10,609 nucleotides of DNA, from NCBI GenBank assembly GCA_019242465.1, contig JAFAVL010000785.1:1-10609 (forward strand). The letters are read 5' to 3'. Of this stretch, positions 1-5,872 are shown in pieces. This stretch comes from Chroococcidiopsidaceae cyanobacterium CP_BM_RX_35 (GTDB taxonomy: Bacteria > Cyanobacteriota > Cyanobacteriia > Cyanobacteriales > Chroococcidiopsidaceae). The notes below the pieces were generated by a model, which saw nothing but the letters and a program-made list of their open reading frames with translations, searched no databases and was not told the DNA's origin. Position 1 is the first letter of the stretch, and each line of letters starts with the position of its first letter. The position numbers were made by a program, and so were the translations under genes.

Positions 1-908
1 GCCCCTGCCTGGGGATCTACACCAAGCAGCGTGCGAATTAAAAAGTCACCCTGCTCTAATTCCTGTTTGAACTCGTCTCTTGCTATACCCACAAATAGAG
101 AGCGCTGTGCCAACTGCCGATCTTGTTCGCTTAAGCCCTCAATCAAATTCTGTAGCACTACCAGCGGCGGCAGGTTTTCTAATTCCAGCAAGATATTCCG
201 TTCGCCCTTGCTTATCCTGTAAGGCTTGCCAATTGGACGGCATCCTTGCGCCACAATTGTTTCTAGTACAATATTACCACTTAATGCGACACCAACAGTC
301 CCCTCCCGATACATTTGATCGTTACAGAACAAGCCAATCCTGCCTGGTATCGACGAACTCCCGCTAGCCTGCCCTCCGACCTTGACCGATTGAGGATAAG
401 CAAAATCTAGTCCTTGAAGCAAATCATTAACTCCATTTGTAAAGGGATCTGACAGCAAAATGAACTGTGGTGTCTTTAAGGGAGATATGTTGGTCAATTC
501 AACCCAAGCATCAGGCGGACTATCTAAGTCGGGTAAAGTGCCTGGAGTGATGTGAAAAGCCTGCACGTCAACGTTAGGAAGGTGGGCAAGACTCAAACTT
601 ATAGCTGGCAAGTCCTCTAGCTCTTGTGTCTGCCCTTGCGAGTTCATCCCGATAATGCCACCACCACTACAGCCAATCAACGCTGGCACCGAGAGCTGCT
701 CTTGTAGCAAGGGCAAGAGTCGGGAGTACTCACTGGTAAAAGCAGACGAAATAAACACAAGTCCCAAGTCTGCTGGCGAACCTAACGAATCTGAGGCACG
801 TTCTACCACATCTGCAATAGCTGACTCCAAAGAAGGACGGATTGATAAGGCGTTTGTCCATCGCATTTGGTCTAACATTGGTTCATTTTTCGCTTGATTT
901 TTTTCCAT
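1..908 (-). CDS. FIST-domain sensory protein, N-terminal part (runs off left edge)
   Basis: The minus strand is open from an ATG at 908-906 to the left edge: 302 codons with no stop and no frameshift. The translation fits the FIST family (FIST_N followed by FIST_C), intracellular ligand-sensing domains proposed to bind small molecules such as amino acids. Recognisable pieces are IGCSGGGIIG (about residues 78-87), a KVGGQAS segment (176-182), QGCRPIG (221-227) and, near the edge, FLIRTLLGVDP. I see no signal peptide or membrane helix, so it is probably cytosolic. Family members are usually about 380-450 residues, so roughly the last quarter is missing. A C-terminal output domain beyond the edge cannot be excluded, because FIST domains also occur fused to signalling modules. 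No strong Shine-Dalgarno precedes the start. Its reading frame is far longer than anything on the opposite strand here. The family call is by recalled motifs, not a profile search. Confidence 0.85.
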   Translation of the reverse strand, partial: MEKNQAKNEPMLDQMRWTNALSIRPSLESAIADVVERASDSLGSPADLGLVFISSAFTSEYSRLLPLLQEQLSVPALIGCSGGGIIGMNSQGQTQELEDLPAISLSLAHLPNVDVQAFHITPGTLPDLDSPPDAWVELTNISPLKTPQFILLSDPFTNGVNDLLQGLDFAYPQSVKVGGQASGSSSIPGRIGLFCNDQMYREGTVGVALSGNIVLETIVAQGCRPIGKPYRISKGERNILLELENLPPLVVLQNLIEGLSEQDRQLAQRSLFVGIARDEFKQELEQGDFLIRTLLGVDPQAG

Positions 909-911
909 TGT

Positions 912-936
912 GATGCTGCTTTTCTTGAAAAGCATC
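912..936 (-). other. Bulged hairpin just upstream of the FIST start
   Basis: GATGCT (912-917) and AGCATC (931-936) are complementary, and TTTTC (920-924) pairs with GAAAA (927-931). Together they give about 10 bp with a 3-nt bulge and a TT loop. It lies 4 nt upstream of the FIST start codon, so if transcribed it sits where a ribosome binding site would be. Its function is unknown. Confidence 0.45.
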
Positions 937-948
937 CTAGCTCTCCCT

Positions 949-980
949 GGGGGAGGAGGATGGGGCAGGGGGCAGGGGGG
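949..980 (+). repeat. G-rich heptanucleotide tract (GGGGCAG-type)
   Basis: Runs of five, four, five and six G lie at 949-953, 962-965, 968-972 and 975-980, the last three separated by CA. The 18 nt at 962-979 are exactly complementary to the C-rich tract at 1131-1148. Tandem heptanucleotides of this composition are common in large cyanobacterial genomes. The four G-runs also satisfy a simple G-quadruplex pattern on this strand. Confidence 0.7.
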
Positions 981-992
981 AGAAACCTAAAG

Positions 993-1012
993 GATTTATC
1001 CAGGTGCTTCAA
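993..1012 (+). repeat. Direct repeat copy 1 (GATTTATCCAGG...)
   Basis: This 20-mer matches the 20 nt at 1077-1096 at 19 positions; the single difference is T versus G after the GATTTATCCAGG segment. Both copies lie between the inverted G-rich and C-rich tracts. No known regulator site is recognised. Confidence 0.7.
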
Positions 1013-1076
1013 CATAGACGCCAAGGAAGCTCGTTGCTAACAATCAAGGGTACAAATTTTTTGGGTTCTCTATCAT

Positions 1077-1096
1077 GATTTATCCAGGGGCTTCAA
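1077..1096 (+). repeat. Direct repeat copy 2 (GATTTATCCAGG...)
   Basis: This is the second copy of the 20-mer at 993-1012, 84 nt downstream in the same orientation with one mismatch. Confidence 0.7.
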
Positions 1097-1130
1097 ACCT
1101 TGTTCTGGCAAGGGAATTAAGCAACTTCTA

Positions 1131-1154
1131 CCCCCTGCCCCCTGCCCCCCTGCC
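1131..1154 (+). repeat. C-rich heptanucleotide tract (CCCCTGC-type)
   Basis: Three C-runs (five, five and six) are separated by TG, followed by TGCC. Positions 1131-1148 are the exact reverse complement of 962-979, so the two tracts could fold back around the intervening 150 nt. It looks like a short tandem heptanucleotide repeat of the cyanobacterial kind. Confidence 0.7.
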
Positions 1155-1289
1155 TCTTCTGGTAATAGGGAGAGAGGATAAGTACAATTACCTCTTTTGT
1201 ATGAGGTGAGGTCAAATGTTAAAACATCTAAGATAGTTATTGGGTCAACTGATGTTGCCTGTTATGACTGTTGATCGGTAACAAGCTTG

Positions 1290-1308
1290 GCACTTGGCGC
1301 TTAAGTGC
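1290..1308 (+). other. Hairpin in the CP12 upstream region
   Basis: GCACTT (1290-1295) and AAGTGC (1303-1308) form a perfect 6-bp stem around a 7-nt loop, about 90 nt before the CP12 start. A further G-U pair is possible at its base. It could be part of the CP12 mRNA leader if transcription starts upstream, but this is unproven. Confidence 0.35.
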
Positions 1309-1398
1309 TTAGGTAGAATAGAAGAAAACACAACGAGCGGAACTTTCAGTTGAGAAGGTTTCCTGTCCTGAAGGAAGATAACTGAAGTAAAACTAACC

Positions 1399-1620
1399 AT
1401 GAGCAATATCCAGCAACAGATTGAACAAGAGATAGAGCAGGCCCGTGCTGCTTGCGATGTCAACGGCGATTCTTCAACTGAGTGTGCAGCAGCTTGGGAC
1501 GCTGTAGAAGAACTGCAAGCAGAAGCATCCCATCAGCGGCAAAACAAGCCGAAGAATTCCTTAGAGAAATACTGTGATGATAACCCCGACGCTGTTGAGT
1601 GCCGGGTGTACGATGACTAA
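1399..1620 (+). CDS. cp12: CP12, redox-regulated Calvin-cycle scaffold protein
   Basis: This encodes the 73-residue CP12 protein, a small, largely disordered regulator. In its oxidised form it binds GAPDH and phosphoribulokinase into an inactive complex, slowing the Calvin-Benson cycle in the dark. The sequence has every hallmark: a Gln/Glu-rich N-terminal helix, the N-terminal Cys19/Cys29 pair, the core AWDAVEELQAEASH (about 32-45), and the C-terminal pair Cys59/Cys68 in CDDNPDAVECRVYDD. Length equals the canonical cyanobacterial form, with no CBS-domain fusion. All four redox cysteines are present, so both disulfides should form. The ATG at 1399 begins exactly where known CP12 proteins begin. 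The nearest purine-rich element, AAGGAAG at 1371-1377, is too far (21 nt) for a standard Shine-Dalgarno, which is not unusual in cyanobacteria. It appears monocistronic. Confidence 0.95.
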   Translation: MSNIQQQIEQEIEQARAACDVNGDSSTECAAAWDAVEELQAEASHQRQNKPKNSLEKYCDDNPDAVECRVYDD

Positions 1621-1683
1621 CAAATAAGAGGCGGTTGGGGAGGCGACCTCCGGGAGCTGCGTCGGCTACGCCTTGTCCGCCGT

Positions 1684-1698
1684 GCAAGGCTCCCTTGC
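1684..1698 (+). other. Short hairpin downstream of CP12, in a palindrome-rich spacer
   Basis: GCAAGG (1684-1689), CTC, CCTTGC (1693-1698) form a perfect 6-bp stem with a 3-nt loop, 63 nt after the CP12 stop. No T-run follows, so it is a poor intrinsic terminator. It sits in a GC-rich spacer (about 1628-1710) that contains GCGTCGGCTACGCC, a word typical of dispersed repeats in cyanobacterial genomes. The same GCAAGG/CCTTGC core recurs in the longer hairpin at 1761-1796. Confidence 0.4.
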
Positions 1699-1760
1699 CC
1701 CTCCATGCACCGTGAGAGAGTCGGGAGCAGTGGAAGGAAGGCGAGGGTTTATGATGCTGT

Positions 1761-1796
1761 TGGAGAGCAAGGTATGTTTCCTTCCCTTGCTCTCCA
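1761..1796 (+). other. Strong 12-bp hairpin upstream of the DUF3177-like gene
   Basis: Positions 1761-1772 (TGGAGAGCAAGG) and 1785-1796 (CCTTGCTCTCCA) are perfectly complementary around a 12-nt loop. This is the strongest simple hairpin in the window. It ends 20 nt before the start codon at 1817 and is followed by CGCCCTCTTTATT rather than a clean T-run. It could be the CP12 terminator, a leader structure of the membrane-protein gene, or a dispersed repeat. Confidence 0.6.
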
Positions 1797-1816
1797 CGCC
1801 CTCTTTATTGTGAGCT

Positions 1817-2410
1817 ATGCAAAACGAAATTTGGTTTCGCCCCTTAGTCTGGATGGACTACCGCTTGGCGGTTTTATTCACGGTAGTCATCCCCTTAGTT
1901 CTGCTAGTCTGGGCGTTCGTACAGAAGGCAGAAGCAATTCAACGATTGCTAGCCATATATTGGCGAGTGTCAAGTTTACTAGCCATCACAGTATATTTGT
2001 TTGTTGCTTCGCTATCGGTAGGTTTTGTGTCGGGTATCTTAGCCCGTCTTCTGATTCCAATCTCTCTCTGGTTTTGGGTAGATCTCAATGAAGAGATTGA
2101 TGATCAGCCTAAAAGCTCATTAAAGCTTGTCTTTACGTCGTGGCGTTGGGCTGTAACTGTTTACGGTATCTTAAGTGCCTTAGCTGTACTGCCATTTCTA
2201 CAATGTGTTGTATCTACAGCTCTTGCTAGTCCATTTTGTCACGTCTGGCTGGAACCAACATTGCTCTACGCCTACTACATTCACCCTCATACCAAATCCC
2301 AGTTCCTCGGCTTTCTTGCGATTGTAGCCTTGACGATTTATACCCTATATTTCCTCTATTTTGTCTTTGTCAAACTGAGCAAGCAGGGACGTTCTGCAAT
2401 CCCACAGTGA
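1817..2410 (+). CDS. Cyanobacterial integral membrane protein, DUF3177-like
   Basis: This 197-residue, strongly hydrophobic protein has about five predicted membrane segments (roughly residues 17-35, 51-70, 71-88, 110-130 and 163-185). A charged stretch DLNEEIDDQPKSS (89-101) lies between the third and fourth. I recognise it by overall resemblance as DUF3177 family, known to me mainly from cyanobacteria and without an assigned function. There are no catalytic or metal-binding motifs I can name; the Cys residues at 130 and 141 are not in a known arrangement. The ATG at 1817 opens directly into the conserved-looking N-terminus MQNEIWFRPLVWMDYRLA, with no good Shine-Dalgarno. A strong hairpin lies immediately upstream. 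The location is probably the thylakoid or plasma membrane. Existence as a gene is very likely; the family name rests on memory. Confidence 0.8.
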   Translation: MQNEIWFRPLVWMDYRLAVLFTVVIPLVLLVWAFVQKAEAIQRLLAIYWRVSSLLAITVYLFVASLSVGFVSGILARLLIPISLWFWVDLNEEIDDQPKSSLKLVFTSWRWAVTVYGILSALAVLPFLQCVVSTALASPFCHVWLEPTLLYAYYIHPHTKSQFLGFLAIVALTIYTLYFLYFVFVKLSKQGRSAIPQ

Positions 2411-2419
2411 AGTGAGTCA

Positions 2420-2459
2420 GCGGTACACCGCAAGCAGCAGCACTTTCGCGGTCGCTGCT
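2420..2459 (+). other. Two small hairpins between the DUF3177-like and DUF7734-like genes
   Basis: GCGGT-AC-ACCGC (2420-2431) is a tight 5-bp stem with a 2-nt loop, and AGCAGC (2433-2438) pairs with GCTGCT (2454-2459) around 15 nt. They fill most of the 57-nt spacer and end 8 nt before the next start codon. No T-run follows, so termination is doubtful. They may modulate read-through or translation of the second gene. Confidence 0.35.
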
Positions 2460-2467
2460 AACTATAT

Positions 2468-2767
2468 ATGAATTGTTCCCCCGGAAAGCGATTGGAACAC
2501 TATACTCTTAGGCGAGTCCATGAAGTCTTGCTGGTGACAGCGGAAGTTGCTGGTGAGCCAGATCAGATTGCTATATTCAAAGGCTTCTCTAGTTCCTTAA
2601 TGCACCCAACAGCATTCGATCCAGAGGAACCTGTTTTGCCAGAGCAGGCAAAGATTCTGACAATTGATCGATTGGCAGGTCCCTACAATCCTCAGTCACC
2701 ATGCTACATCCAACAAGGACTTACTTGGGAAACTATGCAACCACTGCTGTTAGAAGTTGGAGTTTAG
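2468..2767 (+). CDS. Small conserved protein, DUF7734-like
   Basis: This 99-residue soluble protein has no signal peptide, no membrane segment and no catalytic motif I can name. Its pattern resembles a small family found in cyanobacteria and plant chloroplasts (DUF7734 as I recall it): a LEHYTLRRVHEVLLVTAEVAGEPDQIAIFKGFSSSL block (in the first half), then TAFDPEEPVLP and a C-terminal YIQQGLTWETMQPLLLEVGV. The IFKGFSSSL segment and the acidic/proline patch are the most distinctive parts. The function is unknown. The chosen ATG gives seven residues before the recognisable LEHY block, matching expected length. It lies 57 nt after the preceding gene on the same strand and may be co-transcribed with it, although hairpins occupy the gap. 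Confidence 0.75.
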   Translation: MNCSPGKRLEHYTLRRVHEVLLVTAEVAGEPDQIAIFKGFSSSLMHPTAFDPEEPVLPEQAKILTIDRLAGPYNPQSPCYIQQGLTWETMQPLLLEVGV

Positions 2768-2831
2768 CCAGGATTCAGAGGCGTCAGTGCGCCTGCGGCA
2801 AAGGTTGTAGGGGGAAGGATCGGCGGCAAGA

Positions 2832-2844
2832 TATGTCGGACATA
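2832..2844. promoter_or_regulatory. Palindrome TATGTC-G-GACATA, possible operator
   Basis: Two perfect 6-nt arms surround a single central G. It lies 15 nt before the weak -35-like TTGCTG (2860-2865), a position compatible with a transcription factor site. No specific regulator is recognised. Confidence 0.3.
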
Positions 2845-3080
2845 CTAGTTTTTTCAGTATTGCTGTCACAATTGTAGGTTGATAAAATACACATAGGTTA
2901 ATGCATACACAGATGCTCAGAGCGTATCAATACGCAGCGATCAGCTATCTCAACTGAGGAATAGACGTATTTATCGGTGTAAAAAGATGCAATGAGAAGT
3001 TTACGTCAGTTCAGCTTACTGGCTAATGCCGGAGATATGACGTATGGTGCCTCTGTTGGTATTTGACTTATAGTCACTTT

Positions 3081-3169
3081 GTGAGGAGATAAGCGGACAT
3101 TCTCACTCCTCACTGCTTTCAGCAAGAGAAAATGTTATTCTCCAAGCGTGAGTGTGTTGTGTGAGGAGT
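3081..3169 (+). promoter_or_regulatory. glmM leader with mutually exclusive complementary segments
   Basis: GTGAGGAG occurs at 3081-3088 and again at 3161-3168, where it contains the glmM Shine-Dalgarno. Between them, ACTCCTCAC (3105-3113) can pair with either copy: 8 bp with the upstream copy (17-nt loop) or 9 bp with the ribosome-binding copy (47-nt loop). The two helices cannot form together. This is the geometry of an antisequester/sequester switch controlling translation. No ligand-binding core is recognised and there is no similarity I can see to the glmS ribozyme. Function is inferred from complementarity only. Confidence 0.4.
3163..3168 (+). promoter_or_regulatory. Shine-Dalgarno GAGGAG setting the glmM start
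   Basis: GAGGAG lies 10 nt before the ATG at 3179. It supports that ATG over the upstream in-frame GTG at 3152, which would start before the ribosome-binding site. Confidence 0.65.
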
Positions 3170-3178
3170 AGGGAATTT

Positions 3179-4687
3179 ATGGTCATATCTTCTGCTGGTA
3201 CCCAAAGTACTGCTGAAAGCTCAGAATCCACTCAGTATTTGCGTCCGCTAGAAGCAGCACAGTCATTGTCGTTGACTTCCCGATTGACGACAGATGCTCA
3301 TGAAGATGTACTGCGCCACATTCCACCAATTCCTTCATTTGGCACAGACGGTATTCGCGGACGAGTAGGAGAGTTATTGAACGCCCCTTTGGCGCTACAG
3401 GTTGGTTGCTGGGCAGGGCTAGTGCTACGAATGCAGTCTAGCGCTCCTCTTGGACCAGTTATTGTGGGACAGGACTCTAGAAACTCCAGTGATATGTTAG
3501 CAATAGCTCTCTGTGCTGGTCTAACTGCTGCGGGACTAGAAGTTTGGCATCTGGGTTTGTGCCCCACCCCTAGCGTTGCCTATCTCACCAGTGTGAGTCA
3601 TGCAGTAGGTGGAGTGATGATTTCTGCTAGCCACAACCCGCCAGAAGACAACGGAATTAAAATCTTTGGACCAGATGGGACTAAACTCCCTTTAGGGTTA
3701 CAAAAACAGATTGAAGCAGGTCTAAGAAGTGGTGAAGCGTTTCCCAGCAACCACAATGCTTACGGACGACACTATATGCGACCTGAGTTATTAGAGAGTT
3801 ATGCTGAGTCGTTAAAGAGACCGCTCTTAGGTACACTCAATCTTGAAGGAATGCGAATTGTTTTAGATCTGGCTTGGGGAGCAGCAGTCGGGTTAGCCCC
3901 AGCAGTATTTAGGGATATGGGAGCGGAGGTCATCTGCTTGCATGACTTGCCAGATGGCGATCACATCAATGTCAATTGTGGCTCGACCTACCTTGCCCCT
4001 CTCCAAGCTGCTGTTATGCAACATTCGGCTGATTTGGGATTTGCCTTTGACGGCGATGCTGACCGTGTTCTGGCTGTTGATGGTCAAGGTAGAGCGGTTG
4101 ACGGAGATTACATACTCTACCTTTGGGGTCAGACATTGAAGGCAGCGCAGCAGTTGCCTGAGCAGTTAATTGTTTCTACTGTTATGTCTAACCTTGGCTT
4201 TGAGCGAGCTTGGCAGAAACAGGGCGGCAGGCTCTTACGGACTCCAGTAGGAGATCAGTACGTTCAGGCAGAAATGCTACGGACTGGGGGAATGCTAGGT
4301 GGCGAACAAGCGGGACATGTTCTCTGCCATCACTATAGCGTAAGTGGTGATGGTCTACTGACCGCACTACATTTGGCAGCTTTGGTGCAACGCTCTGGTG
4401 GTTCCCTTACTGAACTGGTAAATCAAAGCTTCCAACCCTACCCACAGTTATTACGGAATGTGCGAGTAGAAGAGCGTGAAACTCGGCTGGGCTGGCAGAG
4501 GTGTGAAGCTGTACAGTGTGCGATCGCGCAAGCTGAAGCTGATATGGGCGAACAAGGACGAGTTCTAGTCCGTGCCTCTGGCACAGAACCGGTCATCCGA
4601 GTTATGGTAGAGGCCGTCAAAGCCGAACTTGCCCACCACTGGACTGAACAACTTGTGCTAGCAGTTCAGCACAACATTGTTGGGTAG
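3179..4687 (+). CDS. glmM: Phosphoglucosamine mutase GlmM
   Basis: GlmM interconverts glucosamine-6-phosphate and glucosamine-1-phosphate, the step that feeds UDP-GlcNAc synthesis for peptidoglycan and other envelope sugars in the cytosol. From the ATG at 3179 the protein has 502 residues. Signatures of the alpha-D-phosphohexomutase superfamily appear in order: [12 protein letters not shown] (54-65), the phosphoserine loop [16 protein letters not shown] with Ser151 as the phosphorylated residue, the magnesium loop FDGDADR (290-296), the sugar-specificity loop GGEQAGH (374-380), and the phosphate-binding [11 protein letters not shown] (465-475). The GEQAGH loop and FGTDGIRG start favour GlmM over phosphomannomutase. 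An N-terminal extension of about 50 residues precedes the catalytic core; bacterial GlmM is usually about 445. An in-frame GTG at 3152 would add nine residues but precedes the Shine-Dalgarno, so it was not chosen. All active-site motifs are intact. Confidence 0.93.
   Translation: MVISSAGTQSTAESSESTQYLRPLEAAQSLSLTSRLTTDAHEDVLRHIPPIPSFGTDGIRGRVGELLNAPLALQVGCWAGLVLRMQSSAPLGPVIVGQDSRNSSDMLAIALCAGLTAAGLEVWHLGLCPTPSVAYLTSVSHAVGGVMISASHNPPEDNGIKIFGPDGTKLPLGLQKQIEAGLRSGEAFPSNHNAYGRHYMRPELLESYAESLKRPLLGTLNLEGMRIVLDLAWGAAVGLAPAVFRDMGAEVICLHDLPDGDHINVNCGSTYLAPLQAAVMQHSADLGFAFDGDADRVLAVDGQGRAVDGDYILYLWGQTLKAAQQLPEQLIVSTVMSNLGFERAWQKQGGRLLRTPVGDQYVQAEMLRTGGMLGGEQAGHVLCHHYSVSGDGLLTALHLAALVQRSGGSLTELVNQSFQPYPQLLRNVRVEERETRLGWQRCEAVQCAIAQAEADMGEQGRVLVRASGTEPVIRVMVEAVKAELAHHWTEQLVLAVQHNIVG
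4520..4527. repeat. HIP1 octamer GCGATCGC
   Basis: This is the highly iterated palindrome of many cyanobacterial genomes, here inside the 3' part of glmM. I noticed only this exact copy in the window. Confidence 0.8.
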
Positions 4688-5025
4688 ATATCAGCACAAG
4701 AGCTGGGAGAAGAAGCAGGGGAGCCAGTGTCCAAAGGAGGGGGTGTCCAGAACGGGGTCTCCCCGCGAGACAACCCTCGTCCGGGTTCCCCCCACAAGAC
4801 AACTGGCGTCGAGCTGTTCTTATAAGGGGGAAGAATTAAACCTCTCCCTCCAACTCGAACTGCCCCTTGCCTCTTTAGGCAAGATGAGCGGTATAGTTTT
4901 CGCATTTCCTTGTAAAAATTCGTAATTTTTTCTAAAACACGCTCAGCCCGACCGGAAAACTGGGGTGTTATGTCATGATCTGATAGTAAACAAACTATTG
5001 GTTTTAGATTCAGAGGCAACCCGCT
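4688..5025 (+). other. 338-nt spacer rich in small inverted repeats, upstream of the peroxiredoxin gene
   Basis: No credible gene is present on either strand. The first half is GC-rich and palindromic. It contains CGGGG-TCT-CCCCG (4753-4765), AACCC-TCGTCC-GGGTT (4772-4787), duplicated GTGTCCA (4727-4733 and 4743-4749) and duplicated AGACAAC (4768-4774 and 4797-4803). Then comes TTGCCT-CTTT-AGGCAA (4867-4882), a 6-bp, 4-nt-loop hairpin. The second half is AT-rich and must carry the peroxiredoxin promoter, which I cannot place. AGAGG at 5012-5016 is the likely ribosome-binding site. Confidence 0.6.
4867..4882 (+). other. Compact hairpin TTGCCT-CTTT-AGGCAA
   Basis: This perfect 6-bp stem with a tetraloop lies 180 nt after glmM. 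It is followed by GATGAGCGG rather than a T-run, so it is not a typical intrinsic terminator. Confidence 0.4.
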
Positions 5026-5664
5026 ATGGCTCTGCGATTAGGCGATACAGTCCCAAACTTCACTCAAGCTTCTACAGCAGGGGAAATTAATTTTTACGAC
5101 TGGGCTGGAGACAGCTGGGTAGTGTTGTTCTCCCATCCTGCTGACTTTACCCCAGTTTGCACAACTGAACTAGGAGAAGTCGCCCGGCTCAAGCCGGAAT
5201 TCGATAAGCGCAATGTTAAGGCGCTGGCTCTCAGTGTCGATGATGTGAATTCCCACAAAGGCTGGGTCGGTGATATTGAAGAAACCCAACATGTAGGTCT
5301 CAACTATCCCATATTGGCAGACCCAGATCGGAAAGTTTCTGACCTCTACGACATGATCCATCCCAACGCCAACAACACCTTGACAGTTCGCTCTGTCTTC
5401 ATTATTGATCCTCAGAAGAAACTACGTCTCACCTTTACCTACCCTGCCAGCACTGGACGCAACTTTGATGAAATCCTCCGAGTTATTGACTCTCTCCAGT
5501 TGACAGACAATTACAGTGTGGCTACACCAGCCAACTGGACAGAAGGAGGCGACTGCGTGGTTGTCCCTTCCATTAAAGATCCAGAAGAGTTGAAGCAGAA
5601 ATTCCCTAAAGGCTATACAGAACTCAAGCCCTATCTGCGGATGACTCCTCAACCTAACAAGTAG
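5026..5664 (+). CDS. 1-Cys peroxiredoxin (Prx6 family)
   Basis: This thiol peroxidase reduces hydrogen peroxide and organic hydroperoxides in the cytosol through a single peroxidatic cysteine. The 212-residue length matches the Prx6/1-Cys group. The active-site block HPADFTPVCTTE (37-48) holds the peroxidatic Cys45, with Pro38, Thr42 and Arg122 (in LTVRSVFIID) as the other conserved catalytic residues. The long C-terminal part (NWTEGGDCVVVPSI, then FPKGYTELKPYLRMTPQP) is the characteristic Prx6 dimerisation arm, which typical 2-Cys enzymes lack. A second cysteine, Cys177, is in that arm and is not at the usual resolving position. The VCTTE motif separates it from AhpC-type VCPTE. The ATG is supported by AGAGG 9 nt upstream. 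A hairpin terminator follows, so it is probably transcribed alone. The reductant, glutathione or thioredoxin, cannot be read from the sequence. Confidence 0.93.
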   Translation: MALRLGDTVPNFTQASTAGEINFYDWAGDSWVVLFSHPADFTPVCTTELGEVARLKPEFDKRNVKALALSVDDVNSHKGWVGDIEETQHVGLNYPILADPDRKVSDLYDMIHPNANNTLTVRSVFIIDPQKKLRLTFTYPASTGRNFDEILRVIDSLQLTDNYSVATPANWTEGGDCVVVPSIKDPEELKQKFPKGYTELKPYLRMTPQPNK

Positions 5665-5672
5665 AAGGGAAG

Positions 5673-5702
5673 AAGGGAGTAGGTGCTTTTCTTACTCCCT
5701 TT
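5673..5702 (+). terminator. Intrinsic-type terminator after the peroxiredoxin gene
   Basis: AAGGGAGTA (5673-5681) and TACTCCCTT (5693-5701) form a perfect 9-bp stem, extendable by G-U pairs, around an 11-nt loop, 8 nt after the stop codon. The trailing T-run is short (TTT), so termination strength is uncertain. Confidence 0.6.
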
Positions 5703-5787
5703 GCTGGTCAAATTTAGGTGTAGGGTGAACGTTAAACAGAGTTTCCCGCTCCCGCGTCTAAGCAACAATTTGAAGAAGTCGATATAC

Positions 5788-5816
5788 CTCCCCCTAAACT
5801 AGGGTTATAGGGGGAG
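5788..5816 (+). other. 9-bp inverted repeat in the cysteine synthase leader
   Basis: CTCCCCCTA (5788-5796) and TAGGGGGAG (5808-5816) are perfectly complementary around an 11-nt loop, ending 56 nt before the cysteine synthase start. It could be a dispersed C-rich cyanobacterial repeat or a leader hairpin. No T-run follows. Confidence 0.5.
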
Positions 5817-5872
5817 TCCTATAGCTTCCTGGAACTTCCCCTATCAGAGAGATAACCTGAAGGTAGCTCAGC

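Larger units (their letters stand above)
909..1398. other. Divergent intergenic region between the FIST gene and CP12
   Basis: These 490 bases hold no credible gene on either strand. They should contain the promoters of both the minus-strand FIST gene and plus-strand CP12, but I cannot name a convincing -35/-10 pair. An isolated TACAAT at 1183-1188 lacks a partner at the right spacing. The region holds a hairpin next to the FIST start, a G-rich and a C-rich heptanucleotide tract in inverted orientation, two direct repeats and a hairpin in the CP12 leader, listed separately. Confidence 0.7.
2768..3178 (+). other. 411-nt gene-free stretch upstream of glmM
   Basis: No credible coding sequence is seen on either strand. 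It contains a TATGTC-G-GACATA palindrome (2832-2844). It also has a weak promoter-like pair, TTGCTG (2860-2865) and TAAAAT (2883-2888), with a 17-nt spacer. Complementary GTGAGGAG/CTCCTCAC segments lie near the glmM start. The distance implies a long glmM leader if the weak promoter is used. Confidence 0.6.

Noticed and set aside
31..897. Short plus-strand open frames in the left end
   Set aside because: All are antisense to the continuous 302-codon FIST frame, which has recognisable family motifs.
993..1096. CRISPR-like direct repeats
   Set aside because: There are only two copies, 84 nt apart, with one mismatch, no further units and no cas genes.
1705..2091. Open frame of 128 codons on the plus strand
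   Set aside because: It overlaps the DUF3177-like gene in another frame, reads as low-complexity Ser-rich sequence and has no family resemblance; the overlapping frame gives a coherent membrane protein.
2772..2782. GATTCAGAGGC repeated at 5007-5017
   Set aside because: An 11-nt match between two spacers in 10.6 kb, with no shared context, is near chance and one copy simply covers a ribosome-binding site.
2874..2890. NtcA-like site GTA...TAC upstream of glmM
   Set aside because: The half-sites are separated by 11 nt, not the 8 nt NtcA requires.
3081..3178. glmS-type ribozyme or known riboswitch in the glmM leader
   Set aside because: The segment is too short and shows no conserved core that I recognise; only simple complementarity is visible.
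4666..5019. Minus-strand open frame of 117 codons across the glmM-peroxiredoxin spacer
   Set aside because: The translation is Pro/Ser/Arg-rich, driven by palindromic GC-rich repeats, and its end overlaps glmM in antisense.
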